Positions 41,071-50,903 of a DNA stretch of 64,000 bases are shown here, piece after piece. Each line of letters begins with the position of its first letter. Position 1 is the first letter of the stretch. This stretch comes from Litorimonas sp964511495 (GTDB taxonomy: Bacteria; Pseudomonadota; Alphaproteobacteria; Caulobacterales; Maricaulaceae), in assembly GCA_964511495.1 (NCBI GenBank), contig CAZEFT010000011.1:45474-109473 (forward strand), read 5' to 3'. The translations under genes and the position numbers were made by a program. Below the pieces are notes generated by a model that was not told the origin of the DNA, ran no database searches, and saw only the letters and a list, made by a program, of their open reading frames with translations.

Positions 41071-44066
41071 TGACTGCTCTCCCGCCCCAATGATGCCCAT
41101 TCCCCTCGGCGCGCCAAATCATCAAATTCACCAAAATCATGCGTGTATTGAATACGAGGCTGTGAATAATAGGCGGTTTCCTTTTTATCATAGGTCAGTA
41201 TCAATTCGCGCAATGTGGCGTGGGCTTGTTCGGCATAGTCCTCTGCGCTCAAACCATTTCGCGCATGGGGCGGCGTAAGTTGCGAGTGTTCGAAATCGTC
41301 ATTTGATCCTTTAATGCGCACATAACCGAGCGCGACCGTTTGCCCTTTCGGCAAATTCGAAAAACCGCCTTGTGCCAATAACCATGCGGTCAAAGGCAGT
41401 TGCGGATCAAAACCCGCCGCTACAACCTTTGCCGTAGCAGGCACACCTGTTTTATAGTCAACAACACCATAACCATCGGGACGGCGCTCAATCAGGTCAG
41501 CTTTCCCTCGCAAAGTGAAATTCAAAGCCTCGATGCGGTAGTCTGCTGTCTCCTCTATACCTTCCACATCAAAGCCCTCATCGCGGCGGATTTTTAGCCA
41601 CGCTATAAATTGTGCGGAAATACGAGTGAAACGCGACTGCTCTTTGGAAATATCTTCGGGTGCGTAACCTGCCTCTTTGAAAGAGGCTTGTAAAAACGCA
41701 ATGAGTTGATGCGATGCCTGATCCGCCGCTTTTGTTTCATGGGCCCTCAGAAAGGCTTCTAAACCATCATGAATAGCCGTACCAAATCGACCGGCATCTA
41801 ATTCAGCGTCCAAAGGGTCTAGCGATTTCAGGCCCAGACTATGTTTGGCAAAAATGGAATATGGGTCCCGAATCCAGATTTTTACCTGTGTAATTGAAAT
41901 AGACCGTCCTCTTGCGAATTGCCATCGTTGGCTTGGATCAGGGCGAGGCTCGGGCGGCGCGGCAGGGGTAATTTCTGTTGTCGCATCAAGCTGTTCCGCC
42001 CAGTCAAGATAATGCGGCACATCATACATCACCCCGGCGGCTTCATCCTCTCCGAGCGCCCCTTCTAACAAAGTTGAAAGTCGCCACAGCCAGCGAGACG
42101 CCACCATAGGGCTTCCGCCACTACGCTTCGCCCGGGTCAGTATAACATTTGGGTTGGACGCTAATTCTGCAAAGTCATGGGCGGAAAGACCAAACCGCTT
42201 TTCGGGTAAAGACAGTCCGACGGCTTTGCGCATGGAGCGTGACAGAAAAGGTTCAAGGCGAGGAGTGGTTGGCCAAACTCCTTCATTTAGGCCGCCTAAA
42301 ATAACGATGTCAGCGTTCAACATACGGGCTTCGAGTGGGCCTAATATGGACAGGCGCGGGTGAGTTCCGAAAGGTTTTCTAACAACCTTCCCTCGCATCA
42401 ACACGCCCAATAACCTTGAAAGTCCACGACTGTCTATGGTCGGTAAATTGTCACCAAAATTTATCAAAGAGCGGAGAACAGATTGCGCCTCTTTTCCTCC
42501 CTCACCCGACCAGATGGAATTGTTCTCTTGCCCATCTTCCGTAAGGTTTAGGGCCGAAAGCCACAAAGCTTTGGCCCAGATTTCAGATTTGTGAAGACCT
42601 TCAAGCTCCAATAAGGGAGCCAAAGCCGTATTCACCCGGGGAATAAGATCATATTTGTCGCGCTTCATAATATCTTGAGCGCTCGGTCTTACCCCCCTGA
42701 AAATACGCTTCTCCAATACCTGCCAATGTATGCGAGCAACACCATAGTCTTCTCCCAAATGGAGAAGCGGGTGATTGAATAAAACGGATAGGGCTACGGG
42801 ATCGTCAGGGTCATCGGCCAAATCAATAATGGCTGAGAGAAAACCGCCAATGGGGGTTTCTTCCAAAGGTTCACCTTGTGATAAATCAACATCAATATCC
42901 CATCGACGCAGGCGAGCTTTAACTCTCCGCGCCAAGGCTTGATCCGGTGTAACCAGCGCAGCCGTCCGGTTAGGTTTTTCCAACGTTTCGCGCAAGATAA
43001 GCGCTATACTCAATGCCTCATCTTCATCATTGGCCGCTTCGATAACCGATAAGCCTTTCATGCCTTCGATGAACGGGTCGGAATGAGGGAAATTCTCTCG
43101 AATGGTTTTAATCCGCCCCAGCCAATCACTTGTATTGTCTACGGGAACGAGGGATTCTGATAATAATTGCCGACGGGCTTTTAAGTCCCGGTTTTGCGTG
43201 GCCTCGGTCTCATGGATATATGGCCAAGTCCTGACATCGCCTCTATTTACGCGCATAATATTGAGCAAATTCCGCAAGGCGTTTTGCGGGTGCTGTTCAT
43301 TCACCGCATTCCAGACCTTATCCGTGCTTTTGTTCAAACCCGGTAAAACAACCACGCCTTTCGGCAGTTCGGCAACGCACGCCATTAAGCGCGCAGTAGC
43401 CCCCAAAGTGCCGGTCGAACCTGCTACGATGATGGGGTAATCAGGCCGGTTGTCTCTCCATTGTTGCGTGAGTGTGTCCAGCACTCTGACCTGTCTGGCT
43501 TTGGGTTCCAACGCCTCAATCTCTTTCAGGCGTCTTGGCCAATAGGTTTGAATGATTTTGTAAAGCTCCGCCTGATACTGGAAATGCTGTGCCGCAAAGG
43601 CTTGAATGTCTGCAAGTTCAGATAAATCTGCAATCCGTGTTTCTTCCGCGGCGGCATCATCCAATATAGTCAAGAGCGGGTCGGCTAAGGATAAAGCAGA
43701 AGCCGCATCCAGTGGCAGATCAGAGGCACGACGATAAAATTGTTCAATCACCCGCGCCATTTCAAAGCGCCTTTGCGTGGCATCAATGGCGGGCGGCACA
43801 AGACCAGCCACATCACTTGGCTCAAAAGGAGGTTCATTCGGATCAATATCTGCAAGCGTGTTCAGGCGCGGCAAAAGCGTAACACCCGAAGCATCATGTC
43901 GCGCCATATCCAAAAAAATATCCGTTATTGTCCGCACCGCTCGACGTGTCGGTAAGAGGATAAGCGCACGAGATAAATCCTGTCCGAAATTTTGTTTTAT
44001 GCCTTTGGCCAAAGAGTGCAAAAAAGGCAGACCCGAAGGCATGTTATAAACACCCTGCAAACTCAT
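41067..44066 (-). CDS. addB: Double-strand break repair protein AddB (alphaproteobacterial type)
   Basis: This 999-residue partner of AddA has an inactive helicase-like body starting with ALILLPTRRAVRTITDIFLD. The C-terminal nuclease domain shows SITQVKIWIRDPYSIFAKH and GKADLIERRPDGYGVVDYKTG (PD-(D/E)xK residues Asp and DYK). The four-cysteine iron-sulfur cluster of Bacillus AddB is not seen around the nuclease, as expected for the alphaproteobacterial form. Start and stop overlap the neighbouring genes by 4 nt each. Confidence 0.94.
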   Translation of the reverse strand: MSLQGVYNMPSGLPFLHSLAKGIKQNFGQDLSRALILLPTRRAVRTITDIFLDMARHDASGVTLLPRLNTLADIDPNEPPFEPSDVAGLVPPAIDATQRRFEMARVIEQFYRRASDLPLDAASALSLADPLLTILDDAAAEETRIADLSELADIQAFAAQHFQYQAELYKIIQTYWPRRLKEIEALEPKARQVRVLDTLTQQWRDNRPDYPIIVAGSTGTLGATARLMACVAELPKGVVVLPGLNKSTDKVWNAVNEQHPQNALRNLLNIMRVNRGDVRTWPYIHETEATQNRDLKARRQLLSESLVPVDNTSDWLGRIKTIRENFPHSDPFIEGMKGLSVIEAANDEDEALSIALILRETLEKPNRTAALVTPDQALARRVKARLRRWDIDVDLSQGEPLEETPIGGFLSAIIDLADDPDDPVALSVLFNHPLLHLGEDYGVARIHWQVLEKRIFRGVRPSAQDIMKRDKYDLIPRVNTALAPLLELEGLHKSEIWAKALWLSALNLTEDGQENNSIWSGEGGKEAQSVLRSLINFGDNLPTIDSRGLSRLLGVLMRGKVVRKPFGTHPRLSILGPLEARMLNADIVILGGLNEGVWPTTPRLEPFLSRSMRKAVGLSLPEKRFGLSAHDFAELASNPNVILTRAKRSGGSPMVASRWLWRLSTLLEGALGEDEAAGVMYDVPHYLDWAEQLDATTEITPAAPPEPRPDPSQRWQFARGRSISITQVKIWIRDPYSIFAKHSLGLKSLDPLDAELDAGRFGTAIHDGLEAFLRAHETKAADQASHQLIAFLQASFKEAGYAPEDISKEQSRFTRISAQFIAWLKIRRDEGFDVEGIEETADYRIEALNFTLRGKADLIERRPDGYGVVDYKTGVPATAKVVAAGFDPQLPLTAWLLAQGGFSNLPKGQTVALGYVRIKGSNDDFEHSQLTPPHARNGLSAEDYAEQAHATLRELILTYDKKETAYYSQPRIQYTHDFGEFDDLARRGEWASLGRESSQ

Positions 44067-44830
44067 TCTGCCCGCAATTGCATTATTGCTGTGTCTTGCG
44101 CCAAGACGGCTTCTGCGGCTAAGTGGGCTTTGGGATCACCCACATGCATCCAGAAGGCAGGCATAACCACCCCATAAAGCCCTTTGCGCTTCAAACTTTC
44201 ATCCCAAATGACATTGCGGGAAAATTTCTGAACGGGATGAGGCTTTGCCAGATGCGGTTTAAAAATCTGGACGCCGCTATAATAAAATTGAGCCTTATCG
44301 CCCGTTCGACGGCTCAGACGGCCTTCTGCGTCTAAGTCAAAATCTCCAGCGCCGTCATGCCCTAAGGTCATATCTTTAGGCGCCAAAAGAAGCAGCTCAT
44401 CCATCTCCAGAGGGTTCCATGTCCGGCTGAGCGTTTTGAAAACATCAGAAAAGGCAATCCAGATCGCATCAATGTTACAGATAAAAATAGGAGCCTTACC
44501 CAATAGAGGTAAAGCCTTCACAACACCGCCGCCTGTTTCCAAGAGAGCGTCCCGCTCATCAGAAATAATTATTTCAGGGCCTGTTTTACGGGCGGCTAAG
44601 TGGGCTTCCAAATGGTCGGCGTGAGCATGTACATTAACGATAGCGCGTTTCACACCGGCCTCGACGAGCCTATCGAGCATATGATCAATGAGCGGCTTGC
44701 CACCCACCTCAACCATGGCCTTAGAGCGGTTATTCGTGAGAGGCCGCATACGCGTGCCATATCCCGCAGCCATAACCATGGCCGTAGTAATCGGAGCCGT
44801 TTTGGTCAAAACTTTAGCGGCATCACTCAT
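44063..44830 (-). CDS. murU: N-acetylmuramate-1-phosphate uridylyltransferase (MurU-like)
   Basis: This 255-residue nucleotidyltransferase has the signature MAAGYGTRMRPLT followed by KAMVEVGGKPLIDHMLDRL and a CNIDAIW metal site. Together with the adjacent kinase it should convert MurNAc-1-phosphate plus UTP to UDP-MurNAc, which is peptidoglycan recycling that bypasses de novo MurA. The assignment as MurU rather than another sugar nucleotidyltransferase rests largely on the pairing with the amgK-like gene. Overlaps addB and amgK by 4 nt. Confidence 0.88.
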   Translation of the reverse strand: MSDAAKVLTKTAPITTAMVMAAGYGTRMRPLTNNRSKAMVEVGGKPLIDHMLDRLVEAGVKRAIVNVHAHADHLEAHLAARKTGPEIIISDERDALLETGGGVVKALPLLGKAPIFICNIDAIWIAFSDVFKTLSRTWNPLEMDELLLLAPKDMTLGHDGAGDFDLDAEGRLSRRTGDKAQFYYSGVQIFKPHLAKPHPVQKFSRNVIWDESLKRKGLYGVVMPAFWMHVGDPKAHLAAEAVLAQDTAIMQLRAE

Positions 44831-45909
44831 GTTAAGGCCTCGGGCATATGAGTTTCAAACCAATGGCGTATCTCTGCCAGAGCAGGATGGGCTAGGTCTT
44901 CGTTCAAATGCCGTTTCACACGTGGCAGCAAAGCACGATATTGCGACTTTCCAAACTTTAAGTCCGCGCGAACAGGAAAGCCCAAAAGTTTCGTTCCACG
45001 CTGAACGCTCATCACAGCATAGGCGGCGCGGAAGTCTTCGTCATATTTCAACCCGGCCTTTTCACAAAAACGCTCCATAAGCAGCTGCTTCAAGTCAGGA
45101 GAAACATCTCTGCGAATATCGGTGATAAGACTCATCAAATCATAAGTTGGGTGGACAAATAAACCGTCTTGAAAATCAATCAGCCCAACATTTGCGACAC
45201 CCGCACGCTCGGGGAGCCAAAACAGATTCTCGGCATGAAAATCCCGCAAAGCAAGGCCCGACGCATGATAATTTAAATGCTCAAAACTCTTCGCATAAAG
45301 GCTGTAAAATTCCTCACGCTCGGAACCGCTAATATCGCGGTCGAAGTCTTTGGCGTACCAATCCAGAAATAAATCCGTTTCAGAGAGCAAAGCTAATTCG
45401 TCATAATCGCGCACGCGCCACTTTATATTTTGATGAGAAAATTCACGCGGAAAACTACTGCGGTAAATTGCGGCGAGCGTGTCTATTGCAGCCTCATAGA
45501 GCGGACGTTCCGCATCCTCATTTCCGGCGATAACTTTAGCGTAAACATTGCCGCCAAAATCTTCCAATAAGACAAAGCCTGCTTCCAGGTCATGCGCCAA
45601 GATTTGCGGGGCCGAAAAACCCCTTCGGCTTAATTCGGATGCAATGGCTACAAAGCTTTCCATATCCGGTCCGGCCAATCGGGCCATAGCGTTATAGCCA
45701 AGTTTTTTACGATCTGCTTCTGTCGCCCCTTCCGGCTCGGCAGGTGATTCAGCACCCTTTGGGGCGTTCATTAAGATAGCTTTTTCTGGCCCTTTTTCTA
45801 AGCGTTCATAGCTCCGCGTTGAAGCATCGCCTTGGACCGGCTTGCGTATGGTGTCGCCCCATCCTGCGTCAGCCAAAAAGTTCTTAATTTCTCTTTCTCT
45901 TTCGCTCAC
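44827..45909 (-). CDS. amgK: N-acetylmuramate/N-acetylglucosamine kinase (AmgK-like phosphotransferase)
   Basis: This 360-residue protein has an aminoglycoside-phosphotransferase fold. The N-lobe has GDASTRSYERL, and the catalytic segments are LALRDFHAENLFWL (catalytic Asp and Asn) and VGLIDFQDGLFVHPTYDLMS (metal Asp). It phosphorylates the anomeric carbon of MurNAc, feeding MurU. It lies in the conserved order tsaE-amgK-murU with 4-nt overlaps on both sides. Confidence 0.88.
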   Translation of the reverse strand: MSEREREIKNFLADAGWGDTIRKPVQGDASTRSYERLEKGPEKAILMNAPKGAESPAEPEGATEADRKKLGYNAMARLAGPDMESFVAIASELSRRGFSAPQILAHDLEAGFVLLEDFGGNVYAKVIAGNEDAERPLYEAAIDTLAAIYRSSFPREFSHQNIKWRVRDYDELALLSETDLFLDWYAKDFDRDISGSEREEFYSLYAKSFEHLNYHASGLALRDFHAENLFWLPERAGVANVGLIDFQDGLFVHPTYDLMSLITDIRRDVSPDLKQLLMERFCEKAGLKYDEDFRAAYAVMSVQRGTKLLGFPVRADLKFGKSQYRALLPRVKRHLNEDLAHPALAEIRHWFETHMPEALT

Positions 45910-46370
45910 GAGAGACCCTTTTCAGACCAGTTCTCACCGAAAATGACCAAACGCCCCACTTCGGCAAATTTTACTTCAATCGTCAGGCTGTTATTGGGTA
46001 AATGCGTGCCAATTTTATCCGGCCATTCCAACATACAAACCGCGTCCTCAAAGGCTTCTAAAAGCCCCAACTCGAAAGCTTCGTCGGGATGTTTCAGACG
46101 GTATAAATCGCAATGCCATAATTCATAGTCGGGCAAATCATAGGTTTGAACGAGCGTGTAGGTCGGCGATGGAACCTCTTCATGTGGTAAGAGAGATTGA
46201 ATCAATCCGCGGATCAAAGTCGTTTTTCCTGCGCCTAATTCACCGCTCAGGGCAACAACGTCACCCATTTTCAAAACGGACCCTATTCGCGCCCCCAACG
46301 CCAACATTTCAGCTTCATTTTGACAAGAAATTTCAATCACACCCGCAGTGATAGCGGCTTGAAAAATCAT
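45906..46370 (-). CDS. tsaE: tRNA threonylcarbamoyladenosine biosynthesis ATPase TsaE
   Basis: This 154-residue protein has Walker A SGELGAGKTTLIRGLIQ and family blocks SPTYTLVQTYDLPDYELWHC and LYRLKHPDEAFELGL, with LEWPDKIG near the end. It works with TsaB and TsaD to make t6A37 in tRNAs that read ANN codons. It opens the chain tsaE-amgK-murU-addB-addA-trxA and is divergent from the ferredoxin gene, 48 bp away. Confidence 0.95.
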   Translation of the reverse strand: MIFQAAITAGVIEISCQNEAEMLALGARIGSVLKMGDVVALSGELGAGKTTLIRGLIQSLLPHEEVPSPTYTLVQTYDLPDYELWHCDLYRLKHPDEAFELGLLEAFEDAVCMLEWPDKIGTHLPNNSLTIEVKFAEVGRLVIFGENWSEKGLS

Positions 46371-46418
46371 GGCAAGCCCTTAGATAGAGCGTGAAAACAG
46401 CGTAAAGGCACAAATCAT

Positions 46419-46736
46419 ATGGCTAAGATTATCTTCACTGACTCCGAGGGAACTGTTCGCGAAGTTGAAGCGAAAAACGGCACCTCAATCATGGAAGCTG
46501 CCGTCCAGAATATGGTGCCGGAGATTGACGCAGATTGTGGCGGCGCCTGTGCCTGTGCCACTTGCCATGTTTATGTGAATGAAGCGTGGCTTGGTAAATT
46601 AAAAGATATGGATGATATGGAAGAATCCATGTTGGATTTTGCCGAAAATGTGCAGGATAATTCCCGGCTTTGTTGCCAAATTCTGATCAATGATGAGTTG
46701 GACGGCATTCAGGTCTCAACGCCAGAAAGCCAATAA
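46419..46736 (+). CDS. [2Fe-2S] ferredoxin (adrenodoxin/ISC type)
   Basis: This 105-residue electron carrier has cluster ligands CGGACACATC, arranged C-x5-C-x2-C, and the fourth Cys in RLCCQILINDELDG. The surrounding EIDADCGG and ATCHVYVNEAWL fit the vertebrate-type/ISC ferredoxin group rather than plant-type. It should give electrons to a P450, to iron-sulfur assembly or to another oxygenase. It stands alone between tsaE (divergent) and divL (convergent). Confidence 0.93.
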   Translation: MAKIIFTDSEGTVREVEAKNGTSIMEAAVQNMVPEIDADCGGACACATCHVYVNEAWLGKLKDMDDMEESMLDFAENVQDNSRLCCQILINDELDGIQVSTPESQ

Positions 46737-46763
46737 GGCAATTTAAAAAGCCCGGCTTGTTCG

Positions 46764-49223
46764 CTATTCAGCGATTTCGGTGAAGAGTTCAGGATGAGCA
46801 TTGTCTGAGGGCGCTTCCTTCGGCAGGTAGCACGTCACATGTGTGCCCTCATTCTCTGTCGATTCCAATTCGACCCAACCACCATGACGATCTACGAAAC
46901 GCTGAACCAGAGCCAGACCTAAACCGGCTCCACCTCGGGAGCTTTCAAAACTCTGAAAGACTTGCGGCTGGCGTTCGGTCGGGATGCCGACCCCATCATC
47001 TTTCACCCAAATCATGACGCCCCCTCCGGCAGCTTTCTTTCCACCTAGTTCAATCTTTCCGCCCGGCTTTGTAAACCGCAGCGCATTTGACAGGAGGTTG
47101 TGCACGACCTGTTTGAGGCGTGTTCCATCCGCTCGGATAACTCCTACATCTTCGTCGCATTTAAGTGAGAGAGAAATCTTCGTATCATCAGCCTTCACGG
47201 CCACGTAATCTAGGGCTGTATCGAGCAAGTCGAACACATTCACATCCCCCAAATCCAAATCAAGCACATTGGCTTCTATGGCTGCAATATCGAGAATATC
47301 ATCGATGATTTTTGCCAAGTCTTCTGACGCGCTTTGAATGGCAAAGACATATTCGCTTTGTTTATCGGTCATTTCCCCTGCGCCCGCATTCTGCAGGAAG
47401 TCGGCATAGCCTGAGATTGTCGTTAGAGGCGTGCGGAGTTGATAGCTCACATGGCCGACAAATTCAGACTTCATCCGGTCCGCCTCCTCCAAGGCTTGTG
47501 TCCGTTCGATTAAGGCCGCCTCTGCTTTTCGAGCATTGGTCACATCATCCCAAGCCAACAAGGTTGCACCATCAGGTAAGGGCTTGGATAACCATGTCAG
47601 CATTTTGTCATCAGAGCGTGTAATTTCGCCCTCGACATGGCGACGTACTTCGGGATTGGGATCCGTAATTCGGCCTAATAATTCAGACCAAAAAGCCTTA
47701 ATATGATAAAGCGGCAAGAATAGATTTATCATTTCCACAAATCGCGGACGATCTTTCAAATCATCTTCGTCTAAGCTCCACATATTCGCGAAAGCGGAAT
47801 TATGGATTTGCAATCGTCCATCTGTACCGAACACGGCAATGCCTTCGGATAATTTATCCAAAGTTGCACTCTGCACGTTGATAAGGGTTCCCAACTGACT
47901 TTTTAAAGTCATGGAATCCGTCATATCAGAGAAAAGAAGCGAAATGCCCCCATGCGGGTCGCGCATGCGGACAAGGCGTAATGTGCGTCCGTCAGGAAGC
48001 GCCCAAAGTATATCGGGCACCTCGTCGGGCCACTCCGTGTAAAAAGCAAGCTCATCATTCTTCCAGGCCTTGTAATCAGCCGTAGCTGGAACAACGTCTT
48101 TTTCCCGTAGGTGATCCAGCCAATCACTATGGGTGGGGGTGCCCTTGAACCATTGTTCGTCAATACCGAATAATTCGTCCAAAGCTTTGTTATGAAAGCT
48201 AATTGTCTGATCGGCACCAAAAATGATAATGGCTTCATCCATGGAATTTAGCAGCTCATTATGCGCCTGAACATGGCGCTGTAAATCTTGCTGCAATTGA
48301 TCGGCTTCTGAGGCGTCAACCGCCATGCCCGCAATACCGCCTGAGACGGGGAAAAGACTGACAAGTGTTGCCCGTCTTTGGCCATTTAGAATAATATGAC
48401 GCACATCATCTTGAACCCTTTTATTGTTCAAAACCGCGTCGACTTGATCTTGAGCCTTTTCATCCAGATGAATTTGGTCACGAGTGATCTCATTTAAACT
48501 CTGAGCGCCAACGGCTTCTATATAAGCCTTATTAGCCCAAACAATCCGCCCTCCGCTAGAGAGGCGCCAAATTGGAAACGGCGCTCGGGCCATCATTTCG
48601 ATAAAGGTACCCGCATCATCTTCTTGCGAGAATTTGGCATTCTCAAAGCGTGAGATTGCAGACGTTTCATCTTCGGATTTACTGGATGAATCTTCGAGCC
48701 ATAAAATAGCCTGCCCGCCTGCAACGCGGCCATTGGCTTCGATAATATTTGTGTCTGGCAAATCGATCAGGAGTGAAAATGCCTTACCGTCCTTATGCAG
48801 ACTTTTTAAAGCTGAACGGAGCGTCTGCTCGCCTTCGGATTTGGATGTAGTTTGCGCAGGATGGTCGGCTAAGCTGTTTAAGACACGTTGCGAAAGGTCT
48901 TTGGCTTTCCCTTCATCGGCGAATCTTAAAATGGACGCGAGCACAGCGGGAGAGCCATAAAGCTTTGGCTTTCCCCAATCTTTTGACCCCGCCGCCGAAG
49001 CAGACAGGCTGCGTTCCGTCCAAATCAGCACGAGGCCAGGATAGGCCCCAAAAATGGACTCAAACCGCCCGGCTTTCCTCTCTGAAATGGACGCCTTGTC
49101 TTTCCATTTGCGCAGGGTTTCTGTCTTCGAAGCTGTCGCGCGCAGAGCAAAGATTGAGGCCAACAGAGCCAAAGCAACCGCACCGATGGTTACGACTATA
49201 TATGGATCAAGATTTTGAACCAT
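46764..49223 (-). CDS. divL: DivL-type PAS sensor pseudokinase (tyrosine in the H-box)
   Basis: The protein has 819 residues. One N-terminal membrane helix is followed by several PAS-like domains (APFPIWRLSSGGRIVWANKA, SMDEAIIIFGADQTISFHNK and AVFGTDGRLQIHNSAFANMW) and a HisKA/HATPase module. The H-box reads HVSYQLRTPL: Tyr594 (codon 47442-47444, TAT) stands where histidine kinases have the phosphorylated His. This is the hallmark of DivL, which binds DivK~P and tunes the CckA-CtrA cell-cycle pathway. The ATP domain keeps NALRFTKPGG, DDGVGIP and GAGLGLALV. Confidence 0.94.
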   Translation of the reverse strand: MVQNLDPYIVVTIGAVALALLASIFALRATASKTETLRKWKDKASISERKAGRFESIFGAYPGLVLIWTERSLSASAAGSKDWGKPKLYGSPAVLASILRFADEGKAKDLSQRVLNSLADHPAQTTSKSEGEQTLRSALKSLHKDGKAFSLLIDLPDTNIIEANGRVAGGQAILWLEDSSSKSEDETSAISRFENAKFSQEDDAGTFIEMMARAPFPIWRLSSGGRIVWANKAYIEAVGAQSLNEITRDQIHLDEKAQDQVDAVLNNKRVQDDVRHIILNGQRRATLVSLFPVSGGIAGMAVDASEADQLQQDLQRHVQAHNELLNSMDEAIIIFGADQTISFHNKALDELFGIDEQWFKGTPTHSDWLDHLREKDVVPATADYKAWKNDELAFYTEWPDEVPDILWALPDGRTLRLVRMRDPHGGISLLFSDMTDSMTLKSQLGTLINVQSATLDKLSEGIAVFGTDGRLQIHNSAFANMWSLDEDDLKDRPRFVEMINLFLPLYHIKAFWSELLGRITDPNPEVRRHVEGEITRSDDKMLTWLSKPLPDGATLLAWDDVTNARKAEAALIERTQALEEADRMKSEFVGHVSYQLRTPLTTISGYADFLQNAGAGEMTDKQSEYVFAIQSASEDLAKIIDDILDIAAIEANVLDLDLGDVNVFDLLDTALDYVAVKADDTKISLSLKCDEDVGVIRADGTRLKQVVHNLLSNALRFTKPGGKIELGGKKAAGGGVMIWVKDDGVGIPTERQPQVFQSFESSRGGAGLGLALVQRFVDRHGGWVELESTENEGTHVTCYLPKEAPSDNAHPELFTEIAE

Positions 49224-49329
49224 GAACTCCGAACTTTCCCAATGTGCCCCGCATTATCATTCGGGGCAGCCTTAAGAGAAGTCAAGAATCTTGCAAAGGT
49301 CTTATACAGATGAATCCTTGGGTGCTACG

Positions 49330-50712
49330 TTACGCCGCCGCACTATTTATCACGCTCACGAGATGATCTGTGATTTCATCGACTTTCTTCTCATCATCGC
49401 CTTCAGCCATGACGCGAATGAGTGGTTCCGTACCCGAAGCCCTTACTAGAACGCGCCCTGAATTGCCAAAGCTCGCACCGGCGTCTTCAATCGCCTTCCT
49501 TACATCTTCATTCTCAAGTGGAGAACGTCCGGTATAGGAAACGTTTTTCAGCAATTGCGGAACCGGGTCGAACACATTCAGAACTTCGCTTGCAGGTTTA
49601 TCCTGACGAATAATTTCGGCCATGATTTGCAAAGCTGAAATTGTCCCGTCTCCGGTTGGAGCAAAGTCCGTCATTAAAATATGACCAGATTGCTCACCCC
49701 CAAGATTATAACCCTCTTTGCGCATACGCATGGCCACGTGCCGGTCGCCCACAGCCGTACGTATGAACTCCATTTTGTGCCCTTGAATGTAACGTTCTAG
49801 TCCCAAATTGCTCATGACCGTGGCGACGAGACCCGGCTTTGAGAGCGTTTCGCGTATTTGCCAACTCCGGCAGACCAGACCTAAAAGCTGGTCCCCGTCA
49901 ATAATACGCCCCTTTTCATCACACATAATCAGACGGTCGGCATCTCCGTCTAAGGCGATACCTATATCCGCACCTTCACTCACCACTGCTTCGGAAAGGG
50001 GCTGGGTATAAGTTGAGCCGCATTCTTTATTGATGTTCTTCCCGTTTGGAGACACACCCAAAGAGATGACCTCATCTGCGCCCAACTCCCAAAGTGTATC
50101 AGGGGCTGTGTGATAGGCCGCTCCATTGGCACAATCGACAACAATTTTAAGACCTGAGAGACGCATCTGGCGGGGCAGTGTCGCTTTCGCGATCTCGATA
50201 TAGCGCGCCTGCATATCCTCATAGCGTTTCACCCGCCCAAGATTGGCAGGCTTGGCCAAGCGAATTTCTCCATTCGCTAAAATAGACTCAATTTCCAACT
50301 CGGCCTCATCCGAAAGCTTTCGACCCTGTGGGCCAAAAAACTTAATTCCATTATCATGATATTTATTATGAGACGCCGTGATCATCACGCCCATATCGGC
50401 CCGTAAAGTACGCGTTAATATAGACACAGCGGAGGTTGGGATTGGGCCACATAATTTCACATCCATGCCGACGGACGTGAATCCCGCCACCAAAGCCGGT
50501 TCAATCATATAACCGGAGAGACGCGTATCTTTACCGATAAACACGGAAGGACGATAACTTTCATCGGTCTCTGAATTTCTGAAATAACGCCCGGCGGCCT
50601 GCCCCAAACGCATAACACTATCAGGCGTCATTTTATCGACATTAGAAAGCCCTCTTACGCCGTCTGTTCCGAAAAATTTACGTTTCGTACTAGATGTATT
50701 TTTATCTGTCAT
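49330..50712 (-). CDS. glmM: Phosphoglucosamine mutase
   Basis: This 460-residue enzyme converts glucosamine-6-phosphate to glucosamine-1-phosphate for UDP-GlcNAc. The phosphoserine loop is MITASHNKYHDNGIKFFGPQ, the metal loop ALDGDADRLIMCDEKG, the sugar loop GGEQSGHIL, and the C-terminal phosphate loop RVLVRASGTEPLIRVM. The start has the usual KRKFFGTDGVRG. It lies 106 bp upstream of divL on the same strand. Confidence 0.97.
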   Translation of the reverse strand: MTDKNTSSTKRKFFGTDGVRGLSNVDKMTPDSVMRLGQAAGRYFRNSETDESYRPSVFIGKDTRLSGYMIEPALVAGFTSVGMDVKLCGPIPTSAVSILTRTLRADMGVMITASHNKYHDNGIKFFGPQGRKLSDEAELEIESILANGEIRLAKPANLGRVKRYEDMQARYIEIAKATLPRQMRLSGLKIVVDCANGAAYHTAPDTLWELGADEVISLGVSPNGKNINKECGSTYTQPLSEAVVSEGADIGIALDGDADRLIMCDEKGRIIDGDQLLGLVCRSWQIRETLSKPGLVATVMSNLGLERYIQGHKMEFIRTAVGDRHVAMRMRKEGYNLGGEQSGHILMTDFAPTGDGTISALQIMAEIIRQDKPASEVLNVFDPVPQLLKNVSYTGRSPLENEDVRKAIEDAGASFGNSGRVLVRASGTEPLIRVMAEGDDEKKVDEITDHLVSVINSAAA

Positions 50713-50903
50713 AACGTGCCTTACTGTTCATTGGGTACGTCAAATGCAATTATCGCACCGCCTTGAAACGATAACGAAATGGTATTGAGAATGCGCCCAC
50801 GCTTCTTTTATGACCTTTAAATCACAAAAAACAGAGAAAATTGCTAAATATCAGCACTTTAACACGCCTGTTTGAAGCATTGGCAAATTAGGAGCAGAAA
50901 ACC

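Noticed and set aside
41090..44049. Several short plus-strand frames opposite addA/addB
   Set aside because: All are antisense to conserved AddAB motifs and show no signal peptide, domain or Shine-Dalgarno.
46737..46763. AAGCCCGGCTT between the ferredoxin gene and divL as a bidirectional terminator
   Set aside because: Only a 4-bp stem with a 3-nt loop can form and the T-run is short; too weak to call.
47312..47623. Plus-strand open frame opposite divL, rich in Arg, Ser and Pro
   Set aside because: Antisense to the conserved kinase H-box region; no ribosome site.
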